DNA of 64,000 bases. Source: an uncultured SAR86 cluster bacterium. Its GTDB lineage: Bacteria; Pseudomonadota; Gammaproteobacteria; Magnimaribacterales; AG-339-G14. Every line of letters begins with the position of its first letter. Position 1 is the stretch's first letter. Below are positions 25,630 through 36,783 of the stretch, one piece after another. The position numbers and the translations under genes were made by a program. Below the pieces are notes generated by a model. The model did no database searches. It worked only from the letters and a program-made list of their open reading frames with translations, and was not told the origin of the DNA. The stretch spans positions 62,001 through 126,000 of the forward strand of contig CACEOL010000001.1 in the NCBI GenBank assembly GCA_902561325.1. The letters run 5' to 3'.

Positions 25630-25645
25630 CGAGCGAGCGATTATA
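25630..25645 (-). promoter_or_regulatory. Candidate rrn promoter -10 (TATAAT) with GC-rich discriminator
   Basis: Minus strand ...CCATGTATAATCGCTCGCTCG: consensus -10 followed by a CG-rich discriminator. The -35 is not clear. Confidence 0.5.
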
Positions 25646-25675
25646 CATGGCTTTTAATAATAAGAAAGCGAAGAT

Positions 25676-26899
25676 TTAGCCTTTTTTTAGCTTTATTTTC
25701 AAGTGCTTCAGCTTGCCTACCTGATAGGTATTTTCAGACGGATTTTGAACCAAAATAGCATCATCTGAAAGCTTATTTCCATCTATTTTTACCGCGCCTT
25801 GAGAAATCATTCTCCTAGCTTCTGATTTACTTTTGCAAAGCCTATCATTGCCAAGTTTCTCACTAGACAATAGATCAACAATTGATATTGAAGATGCTTT
25901 AATAGATAAGGTAATTAGTTTGATTTCTGTAGGGTCATTGCCCCTAGAAAACCTATTTGTGAATTCTTTCTGAGCGAGAAATGCTTTTTCTTCGCCATGA
26001 AATCTTGCCACAATTTCTGCAGAAAGTATTTTTTTTGCTTCCATAGGATTTAGTCCTTTTTTGGTTTTATTCTTTATATCTTTAATCTCAGCTGAGGTCT
26101 TAAAACTTAACAAATCAAAGTATCGCCACATTAAGTCATCTGAAATTGACATGATTTTACCAAACATATCGTTTGGATTTTCTTGCAGACCGATATAATT
26201 ATTTAAAGATTTTGACATTTTCTTCACGCCATCAGTCCCTTCCAAAATTGGCAAAGTCATAATAATCTGCTCTTCCAAACCAAATGATTTTTGAATATCT
26301 CTGCCTACTAAAAGATTAAACTTTTGATCGGTTCCGCCAAGCTCGACGTCTGATTTAAGCTCAAAAGAATCGTATCCTTGGACAAGAGGGTATATAAATT
26401 CATGAATGGAGATGGGTTTATTACCTTTGTATCTTTTACTGAAATCATCTCTTTCCAGCATTCGAGCAACTGTCATCTTTGAACTTAAATTAATAAGCTC
26501 TGCGCTTGTCATTTTCTTAAACCATGAAGAATTAAATTCAATTTTTGTTTTTTTCTTATCTAAGATTTTGAAAATTTGTTCTTGATAAGTTTCGGAATTT
26601 TTCTTGAGTTGCTCTAGAGTTAATATTGGACGAGTTTCGCTAACACCAGAAGGGTCGCCTATCATTCCGGTGAAATCTCCTATTAAAAAAACAACCTTAT
26701 GTCCAAGATCTTGAAATTGTTTTAATTTATTAATCAAAACAGTATGGCCTAAGTGTAAGTCAGGAGCAGTTGGATCAAATCCAGCTTTGATGATTAAAGG
26801 TTTATCTTTGTTTAATTTTTTTTCTAAACCTTTTTCAGGGATGATTTCTTCAACCCCACGTTTTAATATTTCTAATTTTTCTGAAGTTGATAAACTCAT
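25676..26899 (-). CDS. tyrS: Tyrosyl-tRNA synthetase
   Basis: [21 protein letters not shown] (HIGH), [22 protein letters not shown]-terminal S4-like [16 protein letters not shown]. Confidence 0.95.
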   Translation of the reverse strand: MSLSTSEKLEILKRGVEEIIPEKGLEKKLNKDKPLIIKAGFDPTAPDLHLGHTVLINKLKQFQDLGHKVVFLIGDFTGMIGDPSGVSETRPILTLEQLKKNSETYQEQIFKILDKKKTKIEFNSSWFKKMTSAELINLSSKMTVARMLERDDFSKRYKGNKPISIHEFIYPLVQGYDSFELKSDVELGGTDQKFNLLVGRDIQKSFGLEEQIIMTLPILEGTDGVKKMSKSLNNYIGLQENPNDMFGKIMSISDDLMWRYFDLLSFKTSAEIKDIKNKTKKGLNPMEAKKILSAEIVARFHGEEKAFLAQKEFTNRFSRGNDPTEIKLITLSIKASSISIVDLLSSEKLGNDRLCKSKSEARRMISQGAVKIDGNKLSDDAILVQNPSENTYQVGKLKHLKIKLKKG

Positions 26900-26964
26900 G
26901 AATGTAATTATTTATTTCTCAAAAAATTTATATATATCTTTGAAATGATACTCTAAAAACGTAA

Positions 26965-28251
26965 ATGAAAAATTTAATTCTTGATATTAAGTATTATTTG
27001 CTCTTTCTATTAGTTGTTTTAGCTGCATTCTATTTGTATCTAAATTTTGGTATCAATTTCAACAAAAATTACTCTCCAGAAATAATTGCAGATGCCTCAT
27101 TTAGAGACCAAATAACTTTAAATGAGAATCAGGATGAGAAAATCTTCAAAGGAGCCTTATCTAAGAAAATCAAAGTGGATAAAAATGATACCTTAATTAA
27201 GATACTAAGCTCTAACGGGGTAGAAAATAGGTACATTAAAGCCCTAATTAAGACTAAAGGTTCTGAGAAGCTTGCCAATATAAAAGCTGGTGATTTTGTG
27301 GAAATTGCATTCTCTGAAAATAAAATACCTAAGGAAATATTTGTTACTAGAAATGGTTTGAGGGGGGTTTTAGCAGAATTCAAAGACAAAACTTACTCCA
27401 TAAAAGATCATGAAAGAGTTCCAGAGGTTATTGAAAGGTTTGCTTCTGTGACCATTGATGAGTCTTTATATCAATCAGCATTGAAAGAAGGAATATCAGA
27501 TAGTGTGATTATGGATTTAGTATTTATATTTGGCTGGGATATAGATTTTGTTTTTGATATCAGGTCGGGAGATAGCTTTGAAATTCTTTATGAGGAATAT
27601 TTTTATAAAGGAGAAAAAATCAAAAATGGAGATATTAAAGCCGCAAGATTTAAAAGAGGAAAAAAAGTTTTTTCAGCGATAAGATTCTTTAGTAACGTTT
27701 CGGGAACAAAAGAATACTTTTCCACAAGAGGAGAAAACGTTAAAAAAGCTTTTTTAAGAACGCCTGTCGAATTTTCTTACATAAGTTCTCGTTACAATCT
27801 AAAAAGAAAACATCCTGTCCTGAATAAAATAAGAGCTCATACAGGAGTAGATTATGCAGCGCCTACAGGAACTCCAGTAAGGTCAACCAGTTCAGGGACA
27901 GTGTCTTTTATCGGGAATAAAGGCGGTTATGGAAAACTTATTGAAGTAAAACATTCTGAAGACTACTCAACTCGCTATGCACACTTATCAAAATTTAACC
28001 CAAGATTAAAAAATGGTTCAAAGGTTGAGCAAGGGGAAACTATTGGATACGTTGGCCAGACAGGATTAGCAACTGGGCCGCACTTACACTACGAATTCAG
28101 AGTTGGAGGGAATCACACGAACCCTTTGACAGTAAAGCTGCCGGATGCAAAACCAATATCAGAAGTTGAAAAAAAAGAATTTTTTGATCATGCCATAAAG
28201 ATGATTAATCGACTTGATGAGCTATTCCTAAAATTTTATGCCGAAGTCTGA
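26965..28251 (+). CDS. M23 family murein endopeptidase, MepM-like
   Basis: HTGVDYAAPTGTPVRSTSSGTVSFIGNKGGYGKLIEVKH; GLATGPHLHYEFRV; N-terminal membrane anchor. Confidence 0.88.
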   Translation: MKNLILDIKYYLLFLLVVLAAFYLYLNFGINFNKNYSPEIIADASFRDQITLNENQDEKIFKGALSKKIKVDKNDTLIKILSSNGVENRYIKALIKTKGSEKLANIKAGDFVEIAFSENKIPKEIFVTRNGLRGVLAEFKDKTYSIKDHERVPEVIERFASVTIDESLYQSALKEGISDSVIMDLVFIFGWDIDFVFDIRSGDSFEILYEEYFYKGEKIKNGDIKAARFKRGKKVFSAIRFFSNVSGTKEYFSTRGENVKKAFLRTPVEFSYISSRYNLKRKHPVLNKIRAHTGVDYAAPTGTPVRSTSSGTVSFIGNKGGYGKLIEVKHSEDYSTRYAHLSKFNPRLKNGSKVEQGETIGYVGQTGLATGPHLHYEFRVGGNHTNPLTVKLPDAKPISEVEKKEFFDHAIKMINRLDELFLKFYAEV

Positions 28252-29361
28252 TTTATACATTGGTGTCCTCTCCGGTACTTCAGCAGACTCAATTGATGCA
28301 TTATTGGTTGATTTTTCAAGCTCGATTAAAGTAATTGATCGGTTTTCAGAAAAAATACCTATAACAGTTAAAAATAAAATATTTGAACTCGTTCTAAATA
28401 AAAAAGTTTCAAACTATGCTAGAAAACAAAAAGAATTAGACTGTATTTTAGGGGAGCTCATAGCTAGATGTGTTAACCAATTAATAAAAAAAACCAAGCT
28501 AGATAAGAAAATGGTTAAAGCTATAGGGAGTCATGGACAGACCATCAAACACAGTTCTTCAAGAAGAAACCCTTTTAGCTTGCAAATTGGAAATCCAAAA
28601 TTAGTTAAAAAACTAACAGGCATTAAAGTAGTTTATGGGTTTCGACAAAGCGACATAGCAAACGGGGGTATGGGCGCTCCTCTTACTCCGGCTTTTCATA
28701 ATGAGTATATGTCTAAAGCAAAAGTTAATCGTGCAATCATTAATATTGGCGGAATAACGAATGTAACTTTGCTGCCTTCAAAAGGCAAGATTCTGGGATG
28801 GGATATTGGACCTGGAAATTGTTTCATAGATCAGGCTATTAAAGATCTAACTAATGGAAAAAAACAATTTGATAACAAAGGTGCTTTGGCAAAAAAAAGG
28901 AAATCCACAAGTATTGAAAACTTCCATAAAAAAAATTTCTAAATAAAAGTTACTTCAAAAAACCGATCCCCAAAAGTCAGTCAGTTGAAAATTATGATTT
29001 AAAAAAATTTAAATTTGATCCATCAGAAAAAAAGAAACTTAAAGATGTGGATTTAATTTCAGGCTTAACCGAGATTACTTTTCAATTGATTTTAAGAGAC
29101 CTGCAAAAATATTGTAAACAAAAATACGAGATTTACTTTTGTGGCGGTGGAACAAAAAATGATTATTTAATGGATAAGTTTAAAGAACTAAAATTAGAAA
29201 ATCTGCAATTCTTCAAAACTTCAGATTTAGGAATTGACCCACTTGATGTAGAGGCAATGACTTTTGCTTGGTTAGCAAAGAAGAGAATAGAAAAACAAAA
29301 AATTAAATTAACCAGCGTTACCGGATCTAAACCTTGTTTGATGGGAGAGGTAATAAACTAA
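28238..29361 (+). CDS. anmK: Anhydro-N-acetylmuramic acid kinase; frame interrupted at two A8 tracts (28891-28898 and 28928-28935)
   Basis: [60 protein letters not shown]. Removing one A in the first tract and adding one in the second restores ...[40 protein letters not shown]... Confidence 0.9.
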
Positions 29362-29705
29362 ATTGAGAAAGATGCTCCACAACCACAGGTTGTAGTTGCA
29401 TTTGGATTTTCGATGATAAATTTAGAACCTTCCAAATTTTCCACATAATCTAAAGTTGAGCCAAAAAGATATTGGATGCTTAGGGAATCAATCAATACCG
29501 ATACATCTTCTTCTTTTAAGACAGTATCATCGTCTTCAGCATTTTCATCTAGCTTAAAACCATATTGGAAGCCTGAACAGCCACCTCCCGTTACAAAAAC
29601 TCTAAGATGAAGATTTTTTTTGTTTTCTTCTGCTATTAAGTGTTTAACCTTTAAAACAGCATTTTCAGTAATGTTAAGTTCTTTTGGAACAAATTTTTCA
29701 ACCAT
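29358..29705 (-). CDS. erpA: Iron-sulfur cluster insertion protein, A-type carrier
   Basis: [22 protein letters not shown]-terminal [14 protein letters not shown]. Confidence 0.93.
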   Translation of the reverse strand: MVEKFVPKELNITENAVLKVKHLIAEENKKNLHLRVFVTGGGCSGFQYGFKLDENAEDDDTVLKEEDVSVLIDSLSIQYLFGSTLDYVENLEGSKFIIENPNATTTCGCGASFSI

Positions 29706-29706
29706 A

Positions 29707-30688
29707 TCAATTACTCATTATATCCAAACATTGAATTGCTTGACTTGCAGCACCTTTTAATAGGTTATCAATCGCCGAATTAACGACTATTGTATTACTT
29801 TGGAAGGCATAAGTGACGGAAATATCGCAATAGAATGTATTTATTACATTTTTAATCTCTGCTATTTCTCCTTTTTCTTTAATCCTTACTAACTGATGCT
29901 TCTCGTAATAACTTTCATACAAATCATTGAGATTTAAATCATTTTGAGTGACTTCACAATAAAGTGTCACGTATTCTCCTCTGAACAATGGTAAAAGATG
30001 TGGGATAAAAATAACTTCATGGTCGAGATTGAATTCTGTTTTTAGAAAATCCTTTATTTCCGGTTGGTGTCTATGAAAATCAACATTATAAGATTTGAAA
30101 TTTTCTTTGATGTCATCTTCAAGACCGTTTTCTACTGAAGATTTACCTGCCCCGCTAATTCCAGATTTGGCATCCAAAATTATTTTTGAATTTTTTTGCA
30201 AGTAAGGAATAACTGGAAGCAATCCAAGAATGGAAGCAGTTGGATAACATCCAGGTACTGCGACTAAATTTGCTGCTTTAATTTTTTCTGCGGAATACTC
30301 AGGCAAGCCATAAATAGCTTGAGGCAGAAGATTATCAGCCCTGTGTTTGCTGTCATAAGTTTCTTGCCAAAGTTTTCCATTTGAAAGTCTAAAATCTGCA
30401 GAAAGATCTATGACTTTTACCCCTTTTTTTAAAACTTCTGGAACATAGTCCATTGAGTAGTCATGTTTGGTCGCAAAAAAAAACATAATCAAGATTATCA
30501 GGCATTTGATCTATTGGTTGTAATACTAATTTGCTATTCGTTTTTGAATAGACTTCTTTGTATTCCTTTCCTTCATGCGAAAAAGAAGAGACAAAGGCAA
30601 GGCTCAAATCTTCCCTAGACTCAACGATTGAAGCTAACTCTTCTCCTACATAGCCCGTAGCGCCTACTATTCCAATATTCAAAGACAT
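29707..30688 (-). CDS. argC: N-acetyl-gamma-glutamyl-phosphate reductase; frame interrupted at A9 (+ strand) tract 30475-30483
   Basis: [18 protein letters not shown] (upstream ORF), [15 protein letters not shown] and SGISGAGKS (downstream ORF). Removing one T on the coding strand gives [20 protein letters not shown]. Confidence 0.92.
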
Positions 30689-30729
30689 TTATTTATTTTT
30701 AATTTTGCAAAAACATTATACTTTAAAGC

Positions 30730-31491
30730 ATGATCAAGGAAGACAAGCTTATTCTATCTATCGCAGGACACGATCCTACTGGTGGAGCCGGAATTCAAGT
30801 TGATGCACTAATCGCGAATCATCACGGCAAGCATTGTCTCTCAATTCTTACTTGTGAGACTGTTCAAAATTTGAAAAGTTTTGAGAAAATAATTCCTCAA
30901 GATGAAAAATATATTCAAGAATCTTTTAAGAATCTTTTAAAAAACTTTTCTCTGAAGTACTTCAAGGTTGGCTTGGTTCCTAATATCAAAATAGCCAGTA
31001 AATTGGGTAACTTAATTGCTTTAAACAAACCTGAAATTGTAGTGATAGATCCCATTTTGAAATCCGGTACTGGAAAAAAGCTTTTTCTAAAAAAAGATTT
31101 GGATTCACTAATACAAAAGCTCTATACGAAAGCAACTCTATTGACGCCAAACATTTATGAGTTGAAGACACTGACAAACAAAAAAAATATTTTAGATGGC
31201 ATTTTATTTTTACATGATCAAGGCATTGAAAGTGTTTACGTAACTGGAGAATTAAAAAAAGAAAAAATTAGAAATCATCTCTACTCAAAAGGTGAATTAG
31301 TAACTATTGATGAAGTTCCGAAGATGAAAAATATCATTCATGGTAGTGGATGTGCTTTATCGACATCAATCCTATGCTTTTTGGTAAATAAAAAAAGTTT
31401 GAAGGATGCTTGTTCGAAATCACAAAAGCTGATGAAAGTTTTAGTAAAAAATTCAAGAAATCATCTTCATCAGAATATTCTAAAAATCTAA
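30730..31491 (+). CDS. thiD: Hydroxymethylpyrimidine/phosphomethylpyrimidine kinase
   Basis: LSIAGHDPTGGAGIQVDALIANHHGKHCLSILTCETVQN; VIDPILKSGTGKKL; HGSGCALSTSI. Confidence 0.87.
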   Translation: MIKEDKLILSIAGHDPTGGAGIQVDALIANHHGKHCLSILTCETVQNLKSFEKIIPQDEKYIQESFKNLLKNFSLKYFKVGLVPNIKIASKLGNLIALNKPEIVVIDPILKSGTGKKLFLKKDLDSLIQKLYTKATLLTPNIYELKTLTNKKNILDGILFLHDQGIESVYVTGELKKEKIRNHLYSKGELVTIDEVPKMKNIIHGSGCALSTSILCFLVNKKSLKDACSKSQKLMKVLVKNSRNHLHQNILKI

Positions 31492-31493
31492 TA

Positions 31494-32120
31494 ATGATTC
31501 AAGGACTTTATGCAATTACGCCTACTTGTTTGAAAGAAAACGATTTACTTCTTAAAACCGAAGTCTTGCTTAAAAGAGGTATTAAACTCATACAATACAG
31601 AGACAAAAGTATCGATAAAAAGACTTTTCGAGAAAAAGCCAATGCGCTTTTGAAGTTGGCCAAAAAATATGAAGCCAAGTTACTTATCAATGATTATGTC
31701 GAAATTTGTTTGGAAATAAGTGCCGATGGCTTTCACCTTGGTTTAGAAGATTACTCATCTGAGGAAAACTTAGAACTTTTAAAAAAGAACAAAGACTTTA
31801 TTACCAATAATTTGATAAGCGGTTTATCTTGTAAATGGAATAAAGAACTGGTGGTCAATCCTCCTGAAAATGAAATCAGATGGACTTATTTGGCAGTTGG
31901 GTCTTTTTATCCTTCCAATTCTAAGTCGACTATTTCGGAGAGAAATGAAAACGTAAAAAGAGAATTCCTAAGCTATACTGATAAGCCTCTTGTAGCTATT
32001 GGAGGTATCAATAAAAAAAACATCAAGGAAGTAAAAAATTGCGGTTATTCTTGTTTTGCCCTAAGTGAAGCCCTCTATAAAAATCCTGAACATGTTTTAG
32101 ATGAGTATAAAAAGTTATGA
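31494..32120 (+). CDS. thiE: Thiamine-phosphate synthase
   Basis: GLYAITP, IQYRDKS, LLINDYVEICLEISADGFHLG, VAIGGINKKNIKEV. ATG at 31494 follows the upstream stop. Confidence 0.87.
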   Translation: MIQGLYAITPTCLKENDLLLKTEVLLKRGIKLIQYRDKSIDKKTFREKANALLKLAKKYEAKLLINDYVEICLEISADGFHLGLEDYSSEENLELLKKNKDFITNNLISGLSCKWNKELVVNPPENEIRWTYLAVGSFYPSNSKSTISERNENVKREFLSYTDKPLVAIGGINKKNIKEVKNCGYSCFALSEALYKNPEHVLDEYKKL

Positions 32121-33097
32121 AAGTTATTGGTTTTGGCGCAGCGCTAGTCGATAAGCAATTTCTTATTAAAGATGATGCGCTAAATGCTCTAGGTATAGAA
32201 AAAGGTTTAATGACTTTAAATTCTGAAGAGGAACAGAATGAGTTACTTACTTTTCTGCAAGACCAAAATTACAAACAAATTTCTTCATGTGGAGGGTCAG
32301 CAACAAATAGCATTTATGCAGCTGCAGCTTTGGGAACCACCTCTGGCTTCATTGGAAAAGTTGCGCAAGATGAAGATGGCGAAATCTATAACGCAGATTT
32401 GAAAGACAATAACATTGAAATATCAAATTGCGTCACATCATCAGATGGCAAAACCGGTAACTGTATTGTTTTAATTACTCCGGATGCAGAAAGAACGATG
32501 AATACTTATCTTGGCGTTAGTTCTGAAACAAAATTTTCTGAAATAAATTTTGAGCAAGTATCTGAAACAAGTCTGCTCTTTATGGAAGCTTATGTGGTTA
32601 CTTCACCTGATACAAAAGATACCGCAAAGAAACTCATCAAAAGCTGTCACGAATCCGATATCAAAATAGCTTTGAGTCTTTCAGATCCTGGAATTGTTGC
32701 TGGCTTTAAAGACGAACTGAAATCTTGGATGGATAAGAAAATTGATTATTTATTTTGTAATCATGAAGAAGCAAAAACTTTTTGTGATGCCGATAACTTC
32801 GAAGGCTTAAGAAACTATGCAAAAACAATTTTTATCACTAACGGAGTTAACCCAACTATTGTTCTTGAGGAAAAACAAACCTATGAGATACCCGCTTATG
32901 AAGCTAATGCAGTCGATACCAATGGTGCTGGAGATATGTTTGCAGGTGGCGTAATTCACGGTTTGAGCGAAGGCTGGGAAAATGCTGAATCGGTAAAATT
33001 TGGTAACTTTTTGGCTTCAAAAGGAGTTGCTGAAATTGGACCAAGACTTAAAAAAAATAAATACCTCGAATATTTAAAGGAGTTCTCTAAAAAATAG
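32117..33097 (+). CDS. PfkB-family carbohydrate/adenosine kinase
   Basis: SCGGSATNSIYAAAALG, LSLSDPGIV, YLFCNHEEAKTF, DTNGAGDMFAGGVIHGL. Confidence 0.87.
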   Translation: MKVIGFGAALVDKQFLIKDDALNALGIEKGLMTLNSEEEQNELLTFLQDQNYKQISSCGGSATNSIYAAAALGTTSGFIGKVAQDEDGEIYNADLKDNNIEISNCVTSSDGKTGNCIVLITPDAERTMNTYLGVSSETKFSEINFEQVSETSLLFMEAYVVTSPDTKDTAKKLIKSCHESDIKIALSLSDPGIVAGFKDELKSWMDKKIDYLFCNHEEAKTFCDADNFEGLRNYAKTIFITNGVNPTIVLEEKQTYEIPAYEANAVDTNGAGDMFAGGVIHGLSEGWENAESVKFGNFLASKGVAEIGPRLKKNKYLEYLKEFSKK

Positions 33098-33151
33098 GAA
33101 AATTAACTGGATACTTTCATCTTCTTTTGATAAATTCTGCTTTTCTAAATT

Positions 33152-33761
33152 ATGGCTACTAAAAATTCCAAAAAACCAACCAAAGCAAAAAAGCCTGAAG
33201 CTAAAAAAAATAACTAAGGTACAAAAAAAACCGGCAAAGAAACCAGCTGCAAAGAAGACAGGCAAACCAGTAAAAAAAGCAGCCGTTACTAAAAAAACGC
33301 CAAAAAAAGCTGCGGCCAAAGTAAGCGTCTCCTCTACAGATTTTTCAGCTTTCTTGAAGAATTTCCAGCCTTATAGGTCAAAGAAATCGGAAAAATACAT
33401 GAATAAAAATCAACAGAAGCATTTTCTGGGAATGCTGACCGCTTGGAAAGAAGCTCTTATTGAAGAACAAGAAAAAACTGAACAGTTAATTCAACAAGAT
33501 CAAAGTAATTTTCCAGATTCTTTGGATCGTGCTGCAAAAGAAGAAGAATTTATGCTGGAATTGAGAAAAAGAGAAAGAGAACGAAAACTTATAGGAAAGA
33601 TTGACCTTTCTCTGAAAGATTTAGAAGATAATCTTTACGGTTATTGTGAATCCTGTGGTGTTGAAATTGGCATCAAAAGATTGGAAGCCAGGCCCACTGC
33701 AACCAAATGCATCGATTGCAAAACCGTCGACGAAATTAAAGAAAAACAACAGTTCGGTTAA
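33152..33761 (+). CDS. dksA: RNA polymerase-binding protein DksA with a Lys/Ala/Pro-rich N-terminal extension; frame interrupted at A8 tract 33203-33210
   Basis: DksA core HFLGMLTAWKEALIEEQEKTEQL...YGYCESCGVEIGIKRLEARPTATKCIDCK. Removing one A joins MATKNSKKPTKAKKPEAKKITKVQKKPAKKPAAKKTGKPVKKAAVTKKTPKKAAAKVSVSS... Confidence 0.85.
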
Positions 33762-34201
33762 TGTCGTCGCATCTTGCGTACTTGGTTTTAGGCTCTAACT
33801 TAGGGAATCGGTCAACAAATCTCATAAATGCCAAGACAGAAATAAGAGCACTTTCTGATACAAAAATTCTAAAAGAAAGCGAAATCTATAAGTCTCCTGC
33901 TTACGGTCCAATTGACCAGCCATTTTTTTTCAATCTTGCTTTGGAAGTTGAAACGAAGTTCTCGCCTTTGGTGCTTCTAGAACATCTACAAAAAATCGAA
34001 ACGAAACTCAAACGCGAAAAAGATTCTCACATGAAACCTCGAACCATTGATATCGATATTGTATTTTTTGATGACGAAATAATAGAAACGCCTCTTTTAA
34101 AAGTGCCGCACTACGATTGGCAAAATCGAGACTTTTTCATAAACCCGCTGAAAGAAATAAATTGCCAAGCTCAAGAATTTAAAAACTTTAGCTTTGACTA
34201 A
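33761..34201 (+). CDS. folK: 2-amino-4-hydroxy-6-hydroxymethyldihydropteridine diphosphokinase
   Basis: AYLVLGSNLGNRSTNL, YKSPAYGPIDQPFFFNLALEVET, KPRTIDIDIVFFDDE, VPHYDWQNRDFFINPL. Confidence 0.93.
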   Translation: MSSHLAYLVLGSNLGNRSTNLINAKTEIRALSDTKILKESEIYKSPAYGPIDQPFFFNLALEVETKFSPLVLLEHLQKIETKLKREKDSHMKPRTIDIDIVFFDDEIIETPLLKVPHYDWQNRDFFINPLKEINCQAQEFKNFSFD

Positions 34202-34224
34202 AGTTTTCAAGATAGAATTATTTA

Positions 34225-36153
34225 ATGAAAACTTATTCGGTAAGCGAAGCAAAAAAGAAAAATTCCATAATCTCTGAAGAAGATTTCAATGCGGAATATC
34301 AAGAGTCAATAAATAATCCAGAGAGCTTTTGGCAAAAAAAAGCTGAAGAAACCTTAGACTGGTTTTCAAATTGGAATGAAGTGGCTGCATCCGATTTGGA
34401 AGCCGGCGAAGTAGCTTGGTTCAAAAGAGGAAAATTGAATGCTAGTTTCAATTGCGTTGACCGTCACTTGGAAAATCATGCAACCAAAACCGCAATCATT
34501 TGGGAAGGCGATGATCCTAATGACAATAAAGAAATTTCCTTTCAAGAGTTGCATAAAAACGTTTGTCAGTTTGCCAATCTTTTAAAATCCAGAAATATAA
34601 AAAAAGGCGATCGAGTTTGTATTTACATGCCGATGATTCCTGAGGCAGCTTATGCGATGTTGGCTTGTGCCAGAATTGGTGCCATTCACTCAGTGGTCTT
34701 TGGAGGATTTTCCATCGAATCCCTGAAAGATAGAATTTTGGACTCGGATTGCACAACGGTCATAACCGCAAATGAAGGAATAAGAGGAGGAAAACTTGTC
34801 CCGCTGAAAAATAATGTGGATGAAGCTCTAAAGGACTGTCCTAATGTGCACAGCGTAATAGTTGTAAACCGAACGAAAAGCGCTTTAATCAAAGAAAATG
34901 AAGTGGATGTTGATTATTACCAGAACATAGAAAACTTTGAGGTTGATTGCCCTTGCGAAGAAATGGATGCCGAAGACCCGCTTTTCATTCTTTATACATC
35001 AGGCTCTACTGGAAAACCCAAAGGAGTCCTCCACACCACCGGAGGATATTTGTTGGGTGCAGCCTTAAGCCACAAATACATTTTCAATTTAAAAGAAGAC
35101 AGCATTTACTGGTGCACTGCAGACGTCGGCTGGGTTACAGGTCATACTTATATTGTCTATGGTCCTTTAGCAAATGCCTCAACCACTTTGATGTTTGAGG
35201 GTATACCAACATTCCCCGATGTTTCAAGATTCTGGAATGTGATTGATAAACATCAAGTTAATATTTTCTACACCGCTCCTACTGCAATCAGAGCGCTCAT
35301 GGCTCATGGCAATGAACCTTTGCAATCCTCCTCGAGAGATTCTCTGGAAGTACTGGGTACGGTTGGAGAGCCTATAAATCCAGAAGCCTGGGAGTGGTAT
35401 TACCATGAGGTTGGTAAAGGCAAATGCCCGATAGTCGATACTTGGTGGCAAACCGAAACCGGCAGCATCATGATTTCCGGCTTGGCAGGATTTTCTGATC
35501 AAAAGCCAGGTTGTGCTGGTAAACCTTTCCTTGGGATTAATCCTGCGCTTGTGGATGAAGCAGGCAATGAAATCGAAGGCCCGGGAAAGGGTAATTTGGT
35601 TGTAAAAAGTTCTTGGCCATCGCAAATCAGGACGGTTTATGGGGATCATCAAAGATGTGTCGACACCTACTATTCAACTTACAAAGGTTTTTATTTCACA
35701 GGAGATGGCGCTGAGCGAGATGCGGATGGTTTTTATAGAATCACAGGACGAGTTGATGATGTCTTAAATGTCTCTGGGCATCGCTTGGGTACGGCAGAAA
35801 TAGAAAGTGCTTTGGTTTTACACGAAGCAGTCGCAGAAGCTGCGGTAGTTGGTTTTGAACATGAAATCAAAGGACAAGGAATTTATTGTTATGTGAACCT
35901 TATGAAAGAAGCACAAGCTTCGGATGCAATCCATCAAGAATTAATTGGACTCATCGTCAAAGAAATCGGTCCCATTGCAAAACCTGATTCTATTCAGTTT
36001 TGTTACGATTTGCCCAAAACCCGATCAGGAAAAATCATGCGCAGGATTTTAAGAAAAATTGCAGAAAATGAATTGAATAATTTGGGAGATACCACTACCC
36101 TTGCTGATCCAAGTATCGTAGACATCTTGATCAAAGAAAGATTAAATAAATAA
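34225..36153 (+). CDS. acs: Acetyl-CoA synthetase
   Basis: AMP-binding motif [57 protein letters not shown]-like C-terminus ([17 protein letters not shown]). Confidence 0.92.
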   Translation: MKTYSVSEAKKKNSIISEEDFNAEYQESINNPESFWQKKAEETLDWFSNWNEVAASDLEAGEVAWFKRGKLNASFNCVDRHLENHATKTAIIWEGDDPNDNKEISFQELHKNVCQFANLLKSRNIKKGDRVCIYMPMIPEAAYAMLACARIGAIHSVVFGGFSIESLKDRILDSDCTTVITANEGIRGGKLVPLKNNVDEALKDCPNVHSVIVVNRTKSALIKENEVDVDYYQNIENFEVDCPCEEMDAEDPLFILYTSGSTGKPKGVLHTTGGYLLGAALSHKYIFNLKEDSIYWCTADVGWVTGHTYIVYGPLANASTTLMFEGIPTFPDVSRFWNVIDKHQVNIFYTAPTAIRALMAHGNEPLQSSSRDSLEVLGTVGEPINPEAWEWYYHEVGKGKCPIVDTWWQTETGSIMISGLAGFSDQKPGCAGKPFLGINPALVDEAGNEIEGPGKGNLVVKSSWPSQIRTVYGDHQRCVDTYYSTYKGFYFTGDGAERDADGFYRITGRVDDVLNVSGHRLGTAEIESALVLHEAVAEAAVVGFEHEIKGQGIYCYVNLMKEAQASDAIHQELIGLIVKEIGPIAKPDSIQFCYDLPKTRSGKIMRRILRKIAENELNNLGDTTTLADPSIVDILIKERLNK

Positions 36154-36783
36154 ATGTTTGGATTCAAAAGTTTAGAAATACCTATAAAGGAAGATTGTCT
36201 GCCTGGTAGAACTCAGGCAATTTACAATCCAGAAAATCACTTCGTGACCGGTGCGCCAATGTCTGAGTGCATGTCTCAAGATAGTCCCAGAATACTCTTT
36301 GGCATGGGCTGCTTTTGGGGAGCTGAAAAAATGTTTTGGGATTTGGATTGTGTCAAGGTTACTGGTGTTGGCTATGCTGCTGGACACACGCCTAATCCTA
36401 CTTATGAAGAAGTTTGTTCGGGATTGACTGCCCACTCTGAAATAGTTTTTGTGACTTACGAAGATGCTTCTAATTTAGAAGAGTTGTTGCAAGTCTTTTG
36501 GGAAGGACACGACCCTACCCAATTAATGCGTCAAGGTGGTGACGTGGGTACGCAATATCGTTCTGGAATTTATTTTTTTGATAAATCTCAAGAAGAACTG
36601 GCCCTCAAAACCAAAGAAATTTATCAAGCAAAACTAGACGCCAATGGCTTTGGTGAAATTGTCACGGAAATCTTGCCGGTTTCAGAAGAATTCTATGCTG
36701 AGGATTACCACCAACAATATTTGGCAAAAAATCCTAACGGCTACTGTGGACATGGCGGTTGTGGAGTAAGGTTTAAAGATTAG
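36154..36783 (+). CDS. msrA: Peptide-methionine (S)-S-oxide reductase
   Basis: FGMGCFWGAEKMFW, GYAAGHTPNPTYEEVCSGLTAHSE, WEGHDPTQLMRQGGDVGTQYRSGIYF. Confidence 0.95.
   Translation: MFGFKSLEIPIKEDCLPGRTQAIYNPENHFVTGAPMSECMSQDSPRILFGMGCFWGAEKMFWDLDCVKVTGVGYAAGHTPNPTYEEVCSGLTAHSEIVFVTYEDASNLEELLQVFWEGHDPTQLMRQGGDVGTQYRSGIYFFDKSQEELALKTKEIYQAKLDANGFGEIVTEILPVSEEFYAEDYHQQYLAKNPNGYCGHGGCGVRFKD

Noticed and set aside
33074-33319. Minus-strand ORF MAAAFFGVFLVTAAFFTGLPVFFAAGFFAGFF resembling a small membrane protein
   Set aside because: It is the antisense of the Lys/Ala/Pro-rich DksA N-terminal extension; AAA/GCC/CCA codons read backwards as Phe/Gly/Ala give a false transmembrane look.
34366-35652. 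Several antisense or alternate-frame ORFs within acs (34366-34554, 34517-34756, 34686-34892, 34947-35198, 35224-35652)
   Set aside because: The sense frame is a well-conserved acetyl-CoA synthetase; the others show no family features.
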